A DNA stretch of 13,951 nt from Cellvibrionales bacterium UBA3090 (GTDB taxonomy: Bacteria > Pseudomonadota > Gammaproteobacteria > Pseudomonadales > Porticoccaceae), in contig DFBC01000131.1 in the NCBI GenBank assembly GCA_002367235.1, positions 1,879 to 15,829 of the forward strand, in the 5' to 3' direction. Both the position numbers and the translations under genes were made by a program. Positions 1 to 9,015 of the stretch are shown here, in pieces (position 1 is the first letter of the stretch; each line of letters starts with the position of its first letter). Below the pieces are notes generated by a model, which saw only the letters and a list, made by a program, of their open reading frames with translations, ran no database searches and was not told the DNA's origin.

Positions 1-1311
1 TCTGTGGATGAATTCGATCACTTGGCAGAGACCGCGGCTCAGACATACAACTATGTCGGATCCAGCTATACCGGTACGCCGCCAGATGCCATAAGCAACG
101 TCTCGCAACTGTTTATGGTCAACACATCCGAGGGTGGCTCCTCACTATTTATTGTCCACGATGCCCCCAACGATGGCAGTGGCGGTACGGTTGACTTACT
201 ACTGTCGCTCACCGGAGATAGTGCCGACGTGCTGTTCTCGGACGATGGCGGGGAAATTGTGGAAAGCCCGGATAACACCTTCACAGCAAGCCACAACTGG
301 GGCGAATGCTGTACAGACGGTGGCGTGATCGGCACGCTGGAGGGAAACTGGTCGATGCTCATTGACCCAAACTTTATCTCGGGCATCGACAGCTGGCAGG
401 TGACCCCGGCATCAGGATCGCCAATCGGTCTGGATATGATGCGGCAAGTAAAACTCGAGCCCTGTGAGGACGAGGTCGAACCGCTGAGTAAAACCATCGT
501 GGACGGCCCGGATATAGACCAGGATGGAGAAGTCGACGCCATCATCGCAGTTAAACAAACCCAGACTACGGAATATACCTGGCGGATCAGCTACAACGGT
601 CCCGACGGTGTGGATGCCGAGATCACCGATGTCGCACCTGCAGAATCTGTAGTGCTGGCAATTAACGCAGATCCAACCAGCCTGCCACTGGGTTGCGGTG
701 AAGCAACCGACTTCGGCGATGACTCCGGTGTGGTGGATGTCTATCGGGGCGGCAAAATTGGCAAGAACTGTCACAGCTCAACCGGTATAACCTGGCTTCC
801 TGACAGTAACCAGGAGACACTGGATGTCACAGTCACCATGAGGGAAAGTCCGGGGGGCGGCCATAAACAACCGGCCTTTGCGCCCACGTCCTGTGGTGCC
901 CTTTACCTCAACGAGGGAGCGGTAGCTGACTTGTACGACCCAGCAACCGGCGAACCGGCCATAGACCCGGATAGCGAAGAGCCACTCGGTCCATTGACGT
1001 CCAATCAGCTCTGTATCGCCGCGGTGAAAAATCCCACTGAGTTTGGCTTCGATGCCGACAACGATGGCGACAACCTCGCGGATCACGCTGAAGCCTGTGT
1101 CAATGAAGTGCGCACAAACCCCTGTCGCGCGGACACCGATGGCGATGGCATCAATGACGACGTAGACAGTTGTCCGGTGGATTACAACTCAGGTATTGAT
1201 ACCGACCTCGATGGTACCGATAACATCTGTGACACGGATGACGACGGGGACGGCACCCCCGATGAGGAAGATCCCTGTCCACTTGATCCGACAGATTCCT
1301 GCGGAACATAG
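1..1311 (+). CDS. Secreted Cys-rich protein with thrombospondin type 3-like calcium repeats (5' partial)
   Basis: The reading frame is already open at base 1, so the true start lies upstream; the GTG at 4 is simply the first possible start in view. The last third holds Asp/Asn/Gly-rich repeats of the DxDxDGxxD type: DADNDGDNLADHAEAC near 1051-1098, DTDGDGINDDVDSCP near 1135-1176, and DTDDDGDGTPDEEDPCP near 1231-1280. These are typical thrombospondin type 3 calcium-binding repeats with paired cysteines. A lone calcium-loop-like segment, DIDQDGEVD, sits near 514-540. The cysteines, acidic composition and repeats point to a calcium-stabilised protein outside the cytoplasm. The protein stops right after the repeats, with no OmpA domain, PEP-CTERM or other sorting tail. 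I do not recognise the N-terminal two thirds and assign no function. A hairpin terminator follows at 1391. Confidence 0.8.
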   Translation, partial: SVDEFDHLAETAAQTYNYVGSSYTGTPPDAISNVSQLFMVNTSEGGSSLFIVHDAPNDGSGGTVDLLLSLTGDSADVLFSDDGGEIVESPDNTFTASHNWGECCTDGGVIGTLEGNWSMLIDPNFISGIDSWQVTPASGSPIGLDMMRQVKLEPCEDEVEPLSKTIVDGPDIDQDGEVDAIIAVKQTQTTEYTWRISYNGPDGVDAEITDVAPAESVVLAINADPTSLPLGCGEATDFGDDSGVVDVYRGGKIGKNCHSSTGITWLPDSNQETLDVTVTMRESPGGGHKQPAFAPTSCGALYLNEGAVADLYDPATGEPAIDPDSEEPLGPLTSNQLCIAAVKNPTEFGFDADNDGDNLADHAEACVNEVRTNPCRADTDGDGINDDVDSCPVDYNSGIDTDLDGTDNICDTDDDGDGTPDEEDPCPLDPTDSCGT

Positions 1312-1390
1312 GGATAGACGAGCCAGTTGGCAAGCTTGGCCAGAAATTATTCTCGCCAGCTGATCAAGAAAGGCAAATGGCAGGAGATAA

Positions 1391-1429
1391 AGGCAAGGGG
1401 TGAAAGCCCCTTGCCTGTTTGTCTTTATT
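1391..1429 (+). terminator. Intrinsic terminator after the calcium-repeat gene
   Basis: A perfect 10-bp stem, AGGCAAGGGG (1391-1400) with CCCCTTGCCT (1407-1416), has loop TGAAAG and is followed by a T-rich run, GTTTGTCTTTATT. It lies 80 bp after the stop codon of the upstream gene. The opposite strand has only a short T run, so it would act mainly on the plus strand. Confidence 0.7.
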
Positions 1430-1740
1430 GGCCTGTCCTGCTAGGAGACTAGCGTTGCCTGTTTGTTGTGGGCCGCCTGGGCGGTGCGGTTTCAGGCACC
1501 GACAAACAAGCTCAACCCTGAGCTTTCTGGTGCCGAGCAGGAGGTGACATTGAGTGTTGTTCTGCATAGGGGGCGAAGCAAGTGCTAGCGTTTGCTGATC
1601 CCCCCTGTTCAAACACAGGACAAAGTTCTGATTCAGCCATTCTGATCGGCCATCAATAGCTGCTCTTCCACAGCGAGGCAGCCCTGGAGGGCTGAGCTGA
1701 TGTGGCCAAAGCCGGTTAAAAAACGTATTGGTATTGGACA
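1430..1740. other. Gene-free, hairpin-rich gap between convergent genes
   Basis: No frame here gives a credible protein. The region holds several inverted repeats: GCTAG-GAGA-CTAGC (1440-1453, GNRA-type loop); a nested pair GGCACC (1495-1500)/GGTGCC (1529-1534) around AAGCTCA-ACCC-TGAGCTT (1508-1525); GCCCT-GG-AGGGC (1681-1692); and GGCCATCA (1648-1655) with TGATGTGGCC (1698-1707). The 12-mer TTGCCTGTTTGT occurs at 1411-1422 and 1455-1466, and GCTAGCGTTTGCTG (1584-1597) resembles the segment at 1448-1461. This could be a structured RNA, an intergenic repeat remnant or a decayed gene; the sequence alone does not decide. Confidence 0.4.
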
Positions 1741-1760
1741 AGAAAAATGGAGAAATCCAT
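1740..1760 (-). terminator. Weak intrinsic terminator after guaA
   Basis: On the minus strand ATGGA-TTTC-TCCAT is followed directly by TTTTTCTT, 60 bp after the guaA stop codon. The stem is only 5 bp with two GC pairs, so termination may be partial. It is the only T-tailed hairpin found between the guaA stop and the next gene. Confidence 0.35.
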
Positions 1761-1820
1761 ATTTAGTGCTTAGGTTGTACCCTGGAGACTACATGTTTGA
1801 TACCAACTGGAATGACAGGC

Positions 1821-3398
1821 CTACTCCCACTCAATGGTAGCCGGGGGCTTACTGGAAACATCATAACTGACTCGGGAAACACCCGATATTTCATTTATGA
1901 TCCGGTTGGAGACTTTCTCCAATAAGTCGTAGGGTAAATGAGCCCAGCGTGCTGTCATAAAATCGATGGTTTCCACTGCTCGTAATGCCACAACATATTC
2001 ATAACGCCGGGCATCCCCGACTACACCAACAGATTTTACCGGTAGAAAAACCACAAAGGCCTGACTGGTTTTGTGATACCAACCGGAATTGTGCAATTCT
2101 TCAATAAAAATAGCGTCGGCCTCACGTAGCAGATCAGCGTACTCTTTTTTAACCTCACCCAAAATCCTAACGCCCAATCCAGGGCCAGGAAATGGGTGGC
2201 GGTAAACCATATCGTAAGGCAATCCAAGTTCTAGACCGACCTTCCGTACTTCGTCTTTAAACAATTCACGTAGTGGTTCGACCAAGCCCATCTTCATATC
2301 TTCGGGCAAACCACCCACATTATGGTGGGACTTAATCACGTGCGCTTTACCGGTTTTAGCGGCAGCAGACTCAATCACATCGGGGTAAATAGTGCCTTGA
2401 GCCAGCCATTTCACATCCTCGATCGCCGTCGCTTCCTTGTCAAAAACATCGATAAAGGTCTTACCAATAATTTTACGTTTCAGCTCGGGATCACTCTCCC
2501 CCTTGAGGGCATTCAAGAATAGCTCTTCGACATCGGCCCGTATGACCTTTACCCCCATATTGTCAGCGAACATGTCCATAACCTGATCACCTTCATTCTT
2601 TCTCAGAAGGCCATTATCGACGAATACACAGGTTAATTGGTCACCGATGGCACGGTGTAACAGCGCCGCGACAACTGAGGAATCAACACCGCCGGAGAGT
2701 CCCAGCAGGACTTTATCCGTACCCACCTGTTCGCGTACGCGAGCGATAGCATCATCAATAATCTGAGCGGGTGTCCAGAGTGCTTCACAAGCACAAATTT
2801 CCAGGACAAAGTGTTCAAACATTCGCATACCTTGCAAGGTATGCGTCACTTCCGGATGGAACTGAATACCATAAAAATTCTTTTCAGCATTAAACATGCC
2901 CGCAATTGGACACGACCCCGTAGAGGCCATCAGCTCAAAACCATCGGGCATGGTTTTGACTTTGTCGCCATGACTCATCCAGACATCAAGCAATATGCCT
3001 TTATCGTGATCGACATGGTCCACGACATCATGAAGCAATCTACTGGTACCGTGCACCTTGACCTGGGCATAGCCAAACTCACGCAAGTCCGAACTCTCAA
3101 CCTTGCCGCCCAACTGTTCAGACATGGTTTGCATGCCGTAACAAATACCCAAGACAGGGACACCTAATTCAAAAACCAGCTGCGGTGCTCTTGGTGATTG
3201 CCCGACGGTTACGGACTCCGGACCACCCGCCAGGATAATACCCCGAGGGTTATACTGGCGTATTTCTTCTTCAGTCATGTCAAAGGCGCGAATCTCAGAG
3301 TACACGCCCACCTCTCTCACCCGCCGCGCGATAAGCTGCGTGTATTGAGAGCCGAAGTCTAGAATAAGAATTTTCTGTGAATGGATATCAGTAGTCAT
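1821..3398 (-). CDS. guaA: GMP synthase (glutamine-hydrolysing)
   Basis: This cytoplasmic enzyme makes GMP from XMP, ATP and glutamine, the last step of guanine nucleotide synthesis. The N-terminal class I glutamine amidotransferase domain (about residues 8-205) shows [10 protein letters not shown], the nucleophile Cys86 in GICYGMQ, and His/Glu in FHPEVTHT near 181-183. The ATP pyrophosphatase domain has the PP-loop [11 protein letters not shown], and the dimerisation domain ends with the family-typical KPPATIEWE. With the ATG at 3398 the protein is 525 aa, the E. coli length. A TTG at 3404 would add two residues, but the ATG has AGAAAG six bases upstream and is preferred. It lies 76 bp downstream of guaB on the same strand, so the two probably form an operon, with a hairpin in between. 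No key residue is missing. Confidence 0.97.
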   Translation of the reverse strand: MTTDIHSQKILILDFGSQYTQLIARRVREVGVYSEIRAFDMTEEEIRQYNPRGIILAGGPESVTVGQSPRAPQLVFELGVPVLGICYGMQTMSEQLGGKVESSDLREFGYAQVKVHGTSRLLHDVVDHVDHDKGILLDVWMSHGDKVKTMPDGFELMASTGSCPIAGMFNAEKNFYGIQFHPEVTHTLQGMRMFEHFVLEICACEALWTPAQIIDDAIARVREQVGTDKVLLGLSGGVDSSVVAALLHRAIGDQLTCVFVDNGLLRKNEGDQVMDMFADNMGVKVIRADVEELFLNALKGESDPELKRKIIGKTFIDVFDKEATAIEDVKWLAQGTIYPDVIESAAAKTGKAHVIKSHHNVGGLPEDMKMGLVEPLRELFKDEVRKVGLELGLPYDMVYRHPFPGPGLGVRILGEVKKEYADLLREADAIFIEELHNSGWYHKTSQAFVVFLPVKSVGVVGDARRYEYVVALRAVETIDFMTARWAHLPYDLLEKVSNRIINEISGVSRVSYDVSSKPPATIEWE

Positions 3399-3419
3399 AA
3401 CCAACTTTCTTTAATTGAA

Positions 3420-3442
3420 AAGGGCTGCTCGATGCAGCCCTT
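3420..3442 (-). terminator. Hairpin between guaB and guaA (attenuator or partial terminator)
   Basis: A perfect 9-bp stem, AAGGGCTGC with GCAGCCCTT, and a 5-nt loop lie 32 bp downstream of the guaB stop. On the minus strand the stem is followed by TTCAATTAAAG, a poor U-tract. It could end part of the guaB transcripts, protect the guaB mRNA 3' end, or set the guaB:guaA ratio. Confidence 0.5.
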
Positions 3443-3474
3443 AATTATATGAATCTAACGCCTGCATCTAGTGA

Positions 3475-4944
3475 TTACCGACGAGGGTAATTTGGCGCCT
3501 CTTTCGTAATAGATACATCGTGAACATGGCTTTCACCCATACCGGCAGAGGTCACTCGGACGAAACTTGGCTTGGTTCGCAACATTTCTATATCAGAACT
3601 TCCGGTATACCCCATCGCCGAACAAACACCGCCCATCATCTGATGGATAATCGACGACATAGAACCTTTATAGGGCACCCGGCCTTCGATACCTTCTGGC
3701 ACCAATTTCTCGGTACCTTTGCTGGCATCCTGGAAATAACGATCACTGGACCCCATGGTCTGCGACATAGCCCCCATAGAACCCATGCCACGGTACGACT
3801 TATAAGTACGCCCCTGATAGAGCTCAATTTCACCAGGAGCCTCTTCAGTACCTGCAAACATTGATCCCATCATGACGGAGTGAGCACCTGCGGCCAATGC
3901 TTTAGCGATATCACCGGAGAAACGGATACCACCATCGGCAATCACCGTCACATCGTGATCAGCCAGTGCTTCCACGACGTTAGCTATCGCTGAAACCTGA
4001 GGGACACCAATTCCCGTCACAATGCGTGTAGTACAAATAGATCCGGGACCAATGCCCACTTTCACACCGTCGGCACCCGCTTCTGCCAATGCTAAAGCGG
4101 CTTCGGCTGTAGCAATGTTGCCACCAACGACGTCTATCTCAGGATACTGGGATTTAATCTGGCGAACACGATTAATAACGTTTAGTGAGTGTCCGTGGGC
4201 CGTATCAACGACCAGCATATCGACACCGGCTTTCACCAGCGCCGCAACCCGATCATCGGTATCGGGACTGGTGCCAACCGAAGCGCCTACGCGCAAACGT
4301 CCCTGATCATCTTTACAGGCATTGGGGTATTTTTCAGCCTTATCGATATCCTTGACGGTAATTAACCCGCACAACTGGAACTTATCGTTAACCACCAGAA
4401 CCTTTTCAATACGGTTTCTGTGCAATAAAGCTCTCACTTCATTGGGAGGAGCACCTTCCAGCACTGTCACCAAGCGTTCTTTTGGCGTCATAATCGCGGA
4501 AACGGGCAAATCAAGACTGGGTTCAAAACGCACGTCACGGCGCGTCACAATACCGACCAAATCACCGTTATCCAATACTGGCACACCAGAAATATTATTT
4601 TCACGGGTCAGTTCTAACAGTGCTTTTATGGGTGCATCAGCATTAATCGTAATAGGGTCTTTAACAACACCGCTTTCGTATTTCTTGACGGCGCGAACTT
4701 CCAAGGCCTGTTTCTCAATACTCATGCTCTTGTGGATAATGCCTATACCACCTTCCTGAGCCAAGGCAATAGCAAGCCGGGCTTCAGTCACGGTATCCAT
4801 AGCGGCAGAAACAAGAGGAATGTTGAGGTCAATATTTCGCGTCAAGCGGGTTTTGAGAGAGACATCTTTTGCAGTGACCTCGGAATATCCAGGTACCAAC
4901 AAAACATCATCAAAGGTGAGAGCTTCTTGAGCGATTCGCAACAT
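3475..4944 (-). CDS. guaB: Inosine-5'-monophosphate dehydrogenase
   Basis: GuaB oxidises IMP to XMP with NAD+, the committed step towards GMP. The 489-aa protein starts [19 protein letters not shown], as in E. coli (488 aa). A TIM-barrel domain is split by a pair of CBS domains (about residues 93-205; [49 protein letters not shown]). The catalytic cysteine is Cys304 in GPGSICTTR. The IMP-binding stretch [19 protein letters not shown] and the mobile flap [10 protein letters not shown]...SSDRYFQ follow, and the tail [16 protein letters not shown] is standard. It is first in the guaBA operon and divergent from xseA across a 232-bp region carrying its likely promoter. CBS domains in this family bind purine nucleotides for allosteric control. 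Confidence 0.97.
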   Translation of the reverse strand: MLRIAQEALTFDDVLLVPGYSEVTAKDVSLKTRLTRNIDLNIPLVSAAMDTVTEARLAIALAQEGGIGIIHKSMSIEKQALEVRAVKKYESGVVKDPITINADAPIKALLELTRENNISGVPVLDNGDLVGIVTRRDVRFEPSLDLPVSAIMTPKERLVTVLEGAPPNEVRALLHRNRIEKVLVVNDKFQLCGLITVKDIDKAEKYPNACKDDQGRLRVGASVGTSPDTDDRVAALVKAGVDMLVVDTAHGHSLNVINRVRQIKSQYPEIDVVGGNIATAEAALALAEAGADGVKVGIGPGSICTTRIVTGIGVPQVSAIANVVEALADHDVTVIADGGIRFSGDIAKALAAGAHSVMMGSMFAGTEEAPGEIELYQGRTYKSYRGMGSMGAMSQTMGSSDRYFQDASKGTEKLVPEGIEGRVPYKGSMSSIIHQMMGGVCSAMGYTGSSDIEMLRTKPSFVRVTSAGMGESHVHDVSITKEAPNYPRR

Positions 4945-5056
4945 CTGAATGGCTTACCTCAGCAGAGTGTGGATTTTGAACCCCCTTTTTGTTGGTTACA
5001 ATCCGCTCACGGACAGCGATATTAATGTAACAAGGGGTAATAAAAGTAAGCGCCGC

Positions 5057-5085
5057 ATTATAAGCCGATACAGGCATAAAAAACA
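5057..5085 (-). promoter_or_regulatory. Likely sigma-70 promoter of guaBA with GC-rich discriminator
   Basis: On the minus strand a perfect -10 box TATAAT (5057-5062) is followed by GCGGCGC, a GC-rich discriminator of the kind found at promoters under stringent (ppGpp) control. The -35 region is a weak T-rich stretch about 17 bp upstream. The start site would be near 5050, giving a leader of about 106 nt before the guaB ATG. Stringent control is established for E. coli guaB; here it is inferred from the discriminator only. Confidence 0.5.
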
Positions 5086-5176
5086 CTGTTTTTCACTGAC
5101 TTGCAGCCGATAGATAGATACCCTGTTCGACTTATGTTTACGTTGACTACACCGAGCAGTAATGGACAATGGCTAG

Positions 5177-6532
5177 ATGGATATTCAACCTGCAACACTG
5201 ACGGTTTCACAACTGAACCGTCGCGCTCGTCAGCTACTGGAAACACACCTGCCATTAATCTGGGTTGAAGGTGAAATATCCAACTTTTCTCGCCCCGGCT
5301 CAGGGCACTGGTACCTCACATTAAAAGATGAACAGGCTCAAGTTCGCTGCGCCATGTTTCGCAATCGAAACAGCCTGGTTCGCTTTAGCCCGGGCAATGG
5401 TAATCATGTACTGATTCGCTGCCGGGTTAGCCTCTATGAAGGTCGAGGTGATTTTCAGCTCATCATTGAGCATATGGAAGAGGCTGGGCACGGTGCACTA
5501 CAACGACAATTTGATGCACTGAAACTTCGCCTTTCTCAAGAAGGGTTATTCGCCGAGGAGCACAAGCGCCTCCTCCCCTCGCTACCCAAACGTATCGGCA
5601 TCATCACCTCGCCTACCGGCGCGGCTGTAAGAGACATTTTATCCGTATTAAAACGTCGATTCCCCTCCATTCCAGTCACTATTTACCCCAGTATCGTGCA
5701 AGGATCGAGTGCCGCCAGCCAACTTGCTAATGCCATCAACTTCGCCAATGAGGATAATCGTTGTGATGTCTTAATCGTAGGTCGTGGAGGAGGCTCGCTG
5801 GAAGATCTCTGGGCATTTAATGAAGAAGTTCTGGTTAGAGCCATACACGCCAGCGAGATTCCCATTATTAGCGCCGTTGGCCACGAGACAGACTTCACTA
5901 TCGCTGACTTTGCCGCCGATTACCGGGCGCCAACACCATCTGCTGCTGCGGAAATTCTCAGTCCCAATGGCGAGGAAATAAAAGCCAGTTTTCAAGGTTA
6001 TGAGCAGCTGTTAATTGCCACTATTCAACGACGCATACAAACCTTCAGCCAGCAGGTCGATCACCTACAACGCCATTTACGCCACCCGGGCGAGAGGTTG
6101 CAACATCAGAGCCAGCAACTGAGCAATCTAAAGAACAAACTGCAGTATTTGATCACATCCCATATAAACAGTTACAAAAACAGATTATATGAACTGCAAA
6201 CAAGGCAGGCACAATATCACCCAAACCAAAAGCTCAATCAATTTGAGCTAAAACTGGAGTCACTGGAAAAACGCCTACATCAGGGAATGGCAAAATCACT
6301 CGAAAAAAAACGGGCCTGCTGGGAAAATTCAGCCCAGCTTTTACATACGGTCAGCCCACTCAACACACTACAAAGGGGATATGCTATCGTCATGGATAAA
6401 AAGCAACAGATCGTCCGTAGTGTGTTGGATGTGACGGCTGGCGATAAGATTTCCACCCAGCTGATCGATGGTTCGATACATTGCTCAGTAGACAACATAA
6501 GCACTGTTAATCAAATAATTCCGGAAGAATAA
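5177..6532 (+). CDS. xseA: Exodeoxyribonuclease VII large subunit
   Basis: XseA with several XseB subunits forms exonuclease VII, which degrades single-stranded DNA from both ends to short oligonucleotides. The 451-aa protein has an N-terminal OB-fold for DNA binding (about residues 8-100; WVEGEISNF, GHWYLTLKD, QVRCAMF). The catalytic domain shows GIITSPTGAAVRDIL, DVLIVGRGGGSLEDLW, SAVGHETDFTIADF and RAPTPSAAAE. A long Gln-rich coiled-coil region (about 275-400) binds XseB, and the tail has the usual LQRGYAIV. An in-frame TAG at 5174-5176 directly precedes the ATG, which fixes the start; no strong Shine-Dalgarno sequence is visible. E. coli also has xseA divergent from guaB. The stop overlaps the next gene by one base (TAATG), so the two are probably co-translated. 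xseB is not in the window. Confidence 0.96.
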   Translation: MDIQPATLTVSQLNRRARQLLETHLPLIWVEGEISNFSRPGSGHWYLTLKDEQAQVRCAMFRNRNSLVRFSPGNGNHVLIRCRVSLYEGRGDFQLIIEHMEEAGHGALQRQFDALKLRLSQEGLFAEEHKRLLPSLPKRIGIITSPTGAAVRDILSVLKRRFPSIPVTIYPSIVQGSSAASQLANAINFANEDNRCDVLIVGRGGGSLEDLWAFNEEVLVRAIHASEIPIISAVGHETDFTIADFAADYRAPTPSAAAEILSPNGEEIKASFQGYEQLLIATIQRRIQTFSQQVDHLQRHLRHPGERLQHQSQQLSNLKNKLQYLITSHINSYKNRLYELQTRQAQYHPNQKLNQFELKLESLEKRLHQGMAKSLEKKRACWENSAQLLHTVSPLNTLQRGYAIVMDKKQQIVRSVLDVTAGDKISTQLIDGSIHCSVDNISTVNQIIPEE

Positions 6533-8481
6533 TGATAAAACAACGCACCTCTGATGGCATGAATCACCGCATTACACTTGGCCTAGCACTTGCCTTTGCA
6601 ATTGGTTCAACATCTGCCATTACAGCGCTGCCTACCATGGCCGCTATAGACGTCGCTGAGACTACAATTTCATCCGAAGCGAAGCCAGAAAAAACCTCGA
6701 GACCAACTGAATGGGACCTGAGGGATCTATACCCCGACATCGCCAGCTGGGATGCAGCTCGCAACGATATAGCCGCTCGCATTACCACGCTCCGTGAATG
6801 CAAGGGCAAGCTCGATAAAAGCACCGCCAAGCTAAGGGAATGCCTGGACAACATCACCAACAGCTACAAAGAATTACTGCGCCTATATGTCTTTGCCTAC
6901 CTGGCAAAAGATACCGATTTGGGTGATTCTGAATTTCGTGAACGTGCATCCATCGCACAGACCCTGCTGACCCAATTAGGCGAAGCCACTAGCTACGTCA
7001 ACCCGGAACTGATTTCTATAGGTGAAGAGAGGCTTAGTCAGGTTCTGGAGAAATCCGATGCGCTTAAAGACCATGACTTCTACATCAAAAACACCCTGCG
7101 CCAGTCCAAACACATTCTTAGCCCAAAAGAAGAACTGATTATTGCGGCATCTGCCGATGCATTAAGTGCCTCATCCAATGCTTACGAAGTTCTTACCAAT
7201 GCTGAAATGCCCTGGCCGGAAATCACACTTTCAGATGGAACCACAGCCAGACTTGATGCATCGGGCTATAGCAAATACCGGACATCAACCGTTCGGGACG
7301 ATCGAAAAAAAGTATTTAAAGCATTTTGGGACGTCTATCAAAACTACCGGCAAACCCTGGCTATCACGCTGGAGGGACAGGTAAAAAGCCAGGTGTTAAT
7401 AGCCAAGTTACGCGGTTTTGATTCCGCGCTACAGCGAGCGCTCGCAGACGACAATATTCCAGAAGCCGTTTACCGCGCACTGGTTAGCACCGTCAATGAA
7501 AACCTTGGCAGTCTCCATCGGCTAGTCAAATTACGTCAACGCATGCTGAATCTCGATGAAACCCATTACTATGATATTTATCCTTCCGTTATCTCACTAG
7601 ATAAATCTTACACACTAGAAGACACCATTGACCTCACCACCGCCGCGCTTCAACCACTGGGAAAAGATTATATCGAGACCTTTACAGAGGCCGTGAACAA
7701 AAACTGGATGCACGTGTATCCTAGCCCGGCCAAACGCAGCGGAGCCTATGTCATGGGTGCAGCTTACGATGTACACCCCTATGTATTGCTGAACTTTGAT
7801 AACACACTGGAATCCGTCAGCACCTTCGCCCACGAATGGGGCCACGCCATGCACTCATTAATGGCAAACCACAGCCAGCCCTTCAGCAAAGCGGACTACG
7901 CCACTTTTATCGCGGAAATAGCATCGACAGCTAATGAAGTTCTATTGTTCGACTATTTGCGAAACAATGCGGCAAACGATCAAGAGCGTCTCTACTATCT
8001 GTTTAAGGAGCTATCCCAGATTCGCGGGACTTTTTTCCGCCAGACACAATTTGCTGAATTTGAACTGGCTATTCACGAACATGTGGAAAATGGCGGCGCC
8101 CTGTCTGGCGATAAACTGAATGTCATGTATGGCGATATACTCAAACGCTATTACGGTCACGACCAGGGCATTATGGACATAGACGAGCTCTATACCGTTG
8201 AATGGGCCTACATTCCGCACTTTTACCGTAATTTCTACGTCTATCAGTATGCCACCTCTATCTCGGCCGCCTACTTCCTCACCGATAAAATTCTCAACGA
8301 TGGCGAACAGGCACAACAGCAATTTCTCGATATCCTGCGGGCTGGCGGTTCCGATTACCCTCACAGCATCCTCCTGAGAGCGGGTGTAGATATGTCTTCA
8401 CCTAAGGTTTATGAGGCCATTATCCGGCGCATGAACAGACTGATGGATGAAGTAGAGACGATTCTCGACAAACAACAGTAA
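6532..8481 (+). CDS. PepF-like M3 family zinc oligopeptidase with an export signal
   Basis: The protein (649 aa) belongs to the M3 peptidase family, closest to the oligoendopeptidase F (PepF) group, which cleaves short peptides. The zinc site is complete: HEWGH at residues 434-438 gives two His ligands and catalytic Glu435, and EIAST puts the third ligand at Glu462. Downstream, HDQGIMDIDELY and IPHFYRNFYVYQYATS match the substrate-binding His/Tyr region of the family. Unlike cytoplasmic PepF proteins it begins with a basic N-terminus and a hydrophobic stretch ending in small residues (LGLALAFAIGSTSA, about 16-29), so it is probably periplasmic; no lipobox cysteine is seen. Two starts are possible: ATG at 6532, overlapping xseA with GGAAG just upstream, or ATG at 6559, which leaves a more compact signal peptide. 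Confidence 0.9.
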   Translation: MIKQRTSDGMNHRITLGLALAFAIGSTSAITALPTMAAIDVAETTISSEAKPEKTSRPTEWDLRDLYPDIASWDAARNDIAARITTLRECKGKLDKSTAKLRECLDNITNSYKELLRLYVFAYLAKDTDLGDSEFRERASIAQTLLTQLGEATSYVNPELISIGEERLSQVLEKSDALKDHDFYIKNTLRQSKHILSPKEELIIAASADALSASSNAYEVLTNAEMPWPEITLSDGTTARLDASGYSKYRTSTVRDDRKKVFKAFWDVYQNYRQTLAITLEGQVKSQVLIAKLRGFDSALQRALADDNIPEAVYRALVSTVNENLGSLHRLVKLRQRMLNLDETHYYDIYPSVISLDKSYTLEDTIDLTTAALQPLGKDYIETFTEAVNKNWMHVYPSPAKRSGAYVMGAAYDVHPYVLLNFDNTLESVSTFAHEWGHAMHSLMANHSQPFSKADYATFIAEIASTANEVLLFDYLRNNAANDQERLYYLFKELSQIRGTFFRQTQFAEFELAIHEHVENGGALSGDKLNVMYGDILKRYYGHDQGIMDIDELYTVEWAYIPHFYRNFYVYQYATSISAAYFLTDKILNDGEQAQQQFLDILRAGGSDYPHSILLRAGVDMSSPKVYEAIIRRMNRLMDEVETILDKQQ

Positions 8482-8501
8482 TGACTGCATCCATAGCTGA
8501 A

Positions 8502-8536
8502 TGGCAGGGCTACCTATCCATCAACGAGCCCTGCTA
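8502..8536 (+). terminator. Hairpin after the M3 peptidase gene
   Basis: TGGCAGGGCT (8502-8511) pairs with AGCCCTGCTA (8527-8536) over ten pairs, including one G-U, with a 15-nt loop. It sits 20 bp after the stop codon. There is no proper T run, so it may be a weak terminator or an mRNA 3'-end stabiliser. Confidence 0.45.
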
Positions 8537-8684
8537 ATGTATTCCCTTGATAAGCCCCTTATTCCAGTTCCCACTGGATTATGGCGATCGCCCTTACCTT
8601 AGTGTCAACCAAATAAGCGTATGTACGTTATTAGTTAAGACAACATCCATTAGCAACCTCAATTTCTCACGAGAAGGACACGAC

Positions 8685-8996
8685 ATGAAAACAGTTCTTA
8701 TTATTGTCGGCCTGGCCATTGCAACAAGCGCATGGGCCGGACATATGCATGAAGGAAAACAACAACCTGGCAAAATGATGTTTGAAAAAATGGACACAAA
8801 CCAGGACGGAGTCATCTCAGTTAAAGAACATGAGGCTGGTTTACAAAAGAAACTGGAAAAACATAGAGCACATTTTAGCGCGATGGACACTGACGGTGAT
8901 GGCATGCTGACCAAGGAGGAGGCAAAAGCAGCCAGAGAGAACATGGGCGAGAAATGGAGAGAACATCGCAGGGAATGCAAAGACGCTAAAAAATAA
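8685..8996 (+). CDS. Small exported EF-hand calcium-binding protein
   Basis: The start is the ATG at 8685, not earlier in the open frame: GAAGGA lies six bases upstream, and the first 18 residues form a clean signal peptide (MKTVLIIVGLAIATSAWA, cut before Gly19). The mature part is about 85 aa and holds two canonical EF-hand loops, DTNQDGVISVKE at 37-48 and DTDGDGMLTKEE at 68-79, each with the acidic 1-3-5-12 positions and central Gly. The two loops are joined by a charged helix, so they could form one EF-hand pair. His/Met-rich residues follow the cleavage site, and the C-terminus is Lys/Arg/Glu-rich. A calcium buffering or sensing role in the periplasm is likely, but partner and pathway are unknown. 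It appears to be a single-gene unit between two hairpins. Confidence 0.88.
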   Translation: MKTVLIIVGLAIATSAWAGHMHEGKQQPGKMMFEKMDTNQDGVISVKEHEAGLQKKLEKHRAHFSAMDTDGDGMLTKEEAKAARENMGEKWREHRRECKDAKK

Positions 8997-9015
8997 ACCT
9001 TTAAAAAAAACAACC

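Noticed and set aside
4..6. GTG at 4 as the true start of the first gene
   Set aside because: The frame is already open at base 1, there is no signal peptide although the protein looks secreted, and no upstream sequence is available to judge a ribosome-binding site.
1364..1741. 125-aa open frame on the minus strand in the spacer after guaA
   Set aside because: It starts only at TTG, has no ribosome-binding site, runs through the terminator hairpin at 1391-1416, and its residue make-up shows no domain or secondary-structure pattern.
8547..8684. N-terminal extension of the EF-hand gene to 8547
   Set aside because: The inner ATG at 8685 has GAAGGA six bases upstream and starts a clean signal peptide; the extension would bury that signal.
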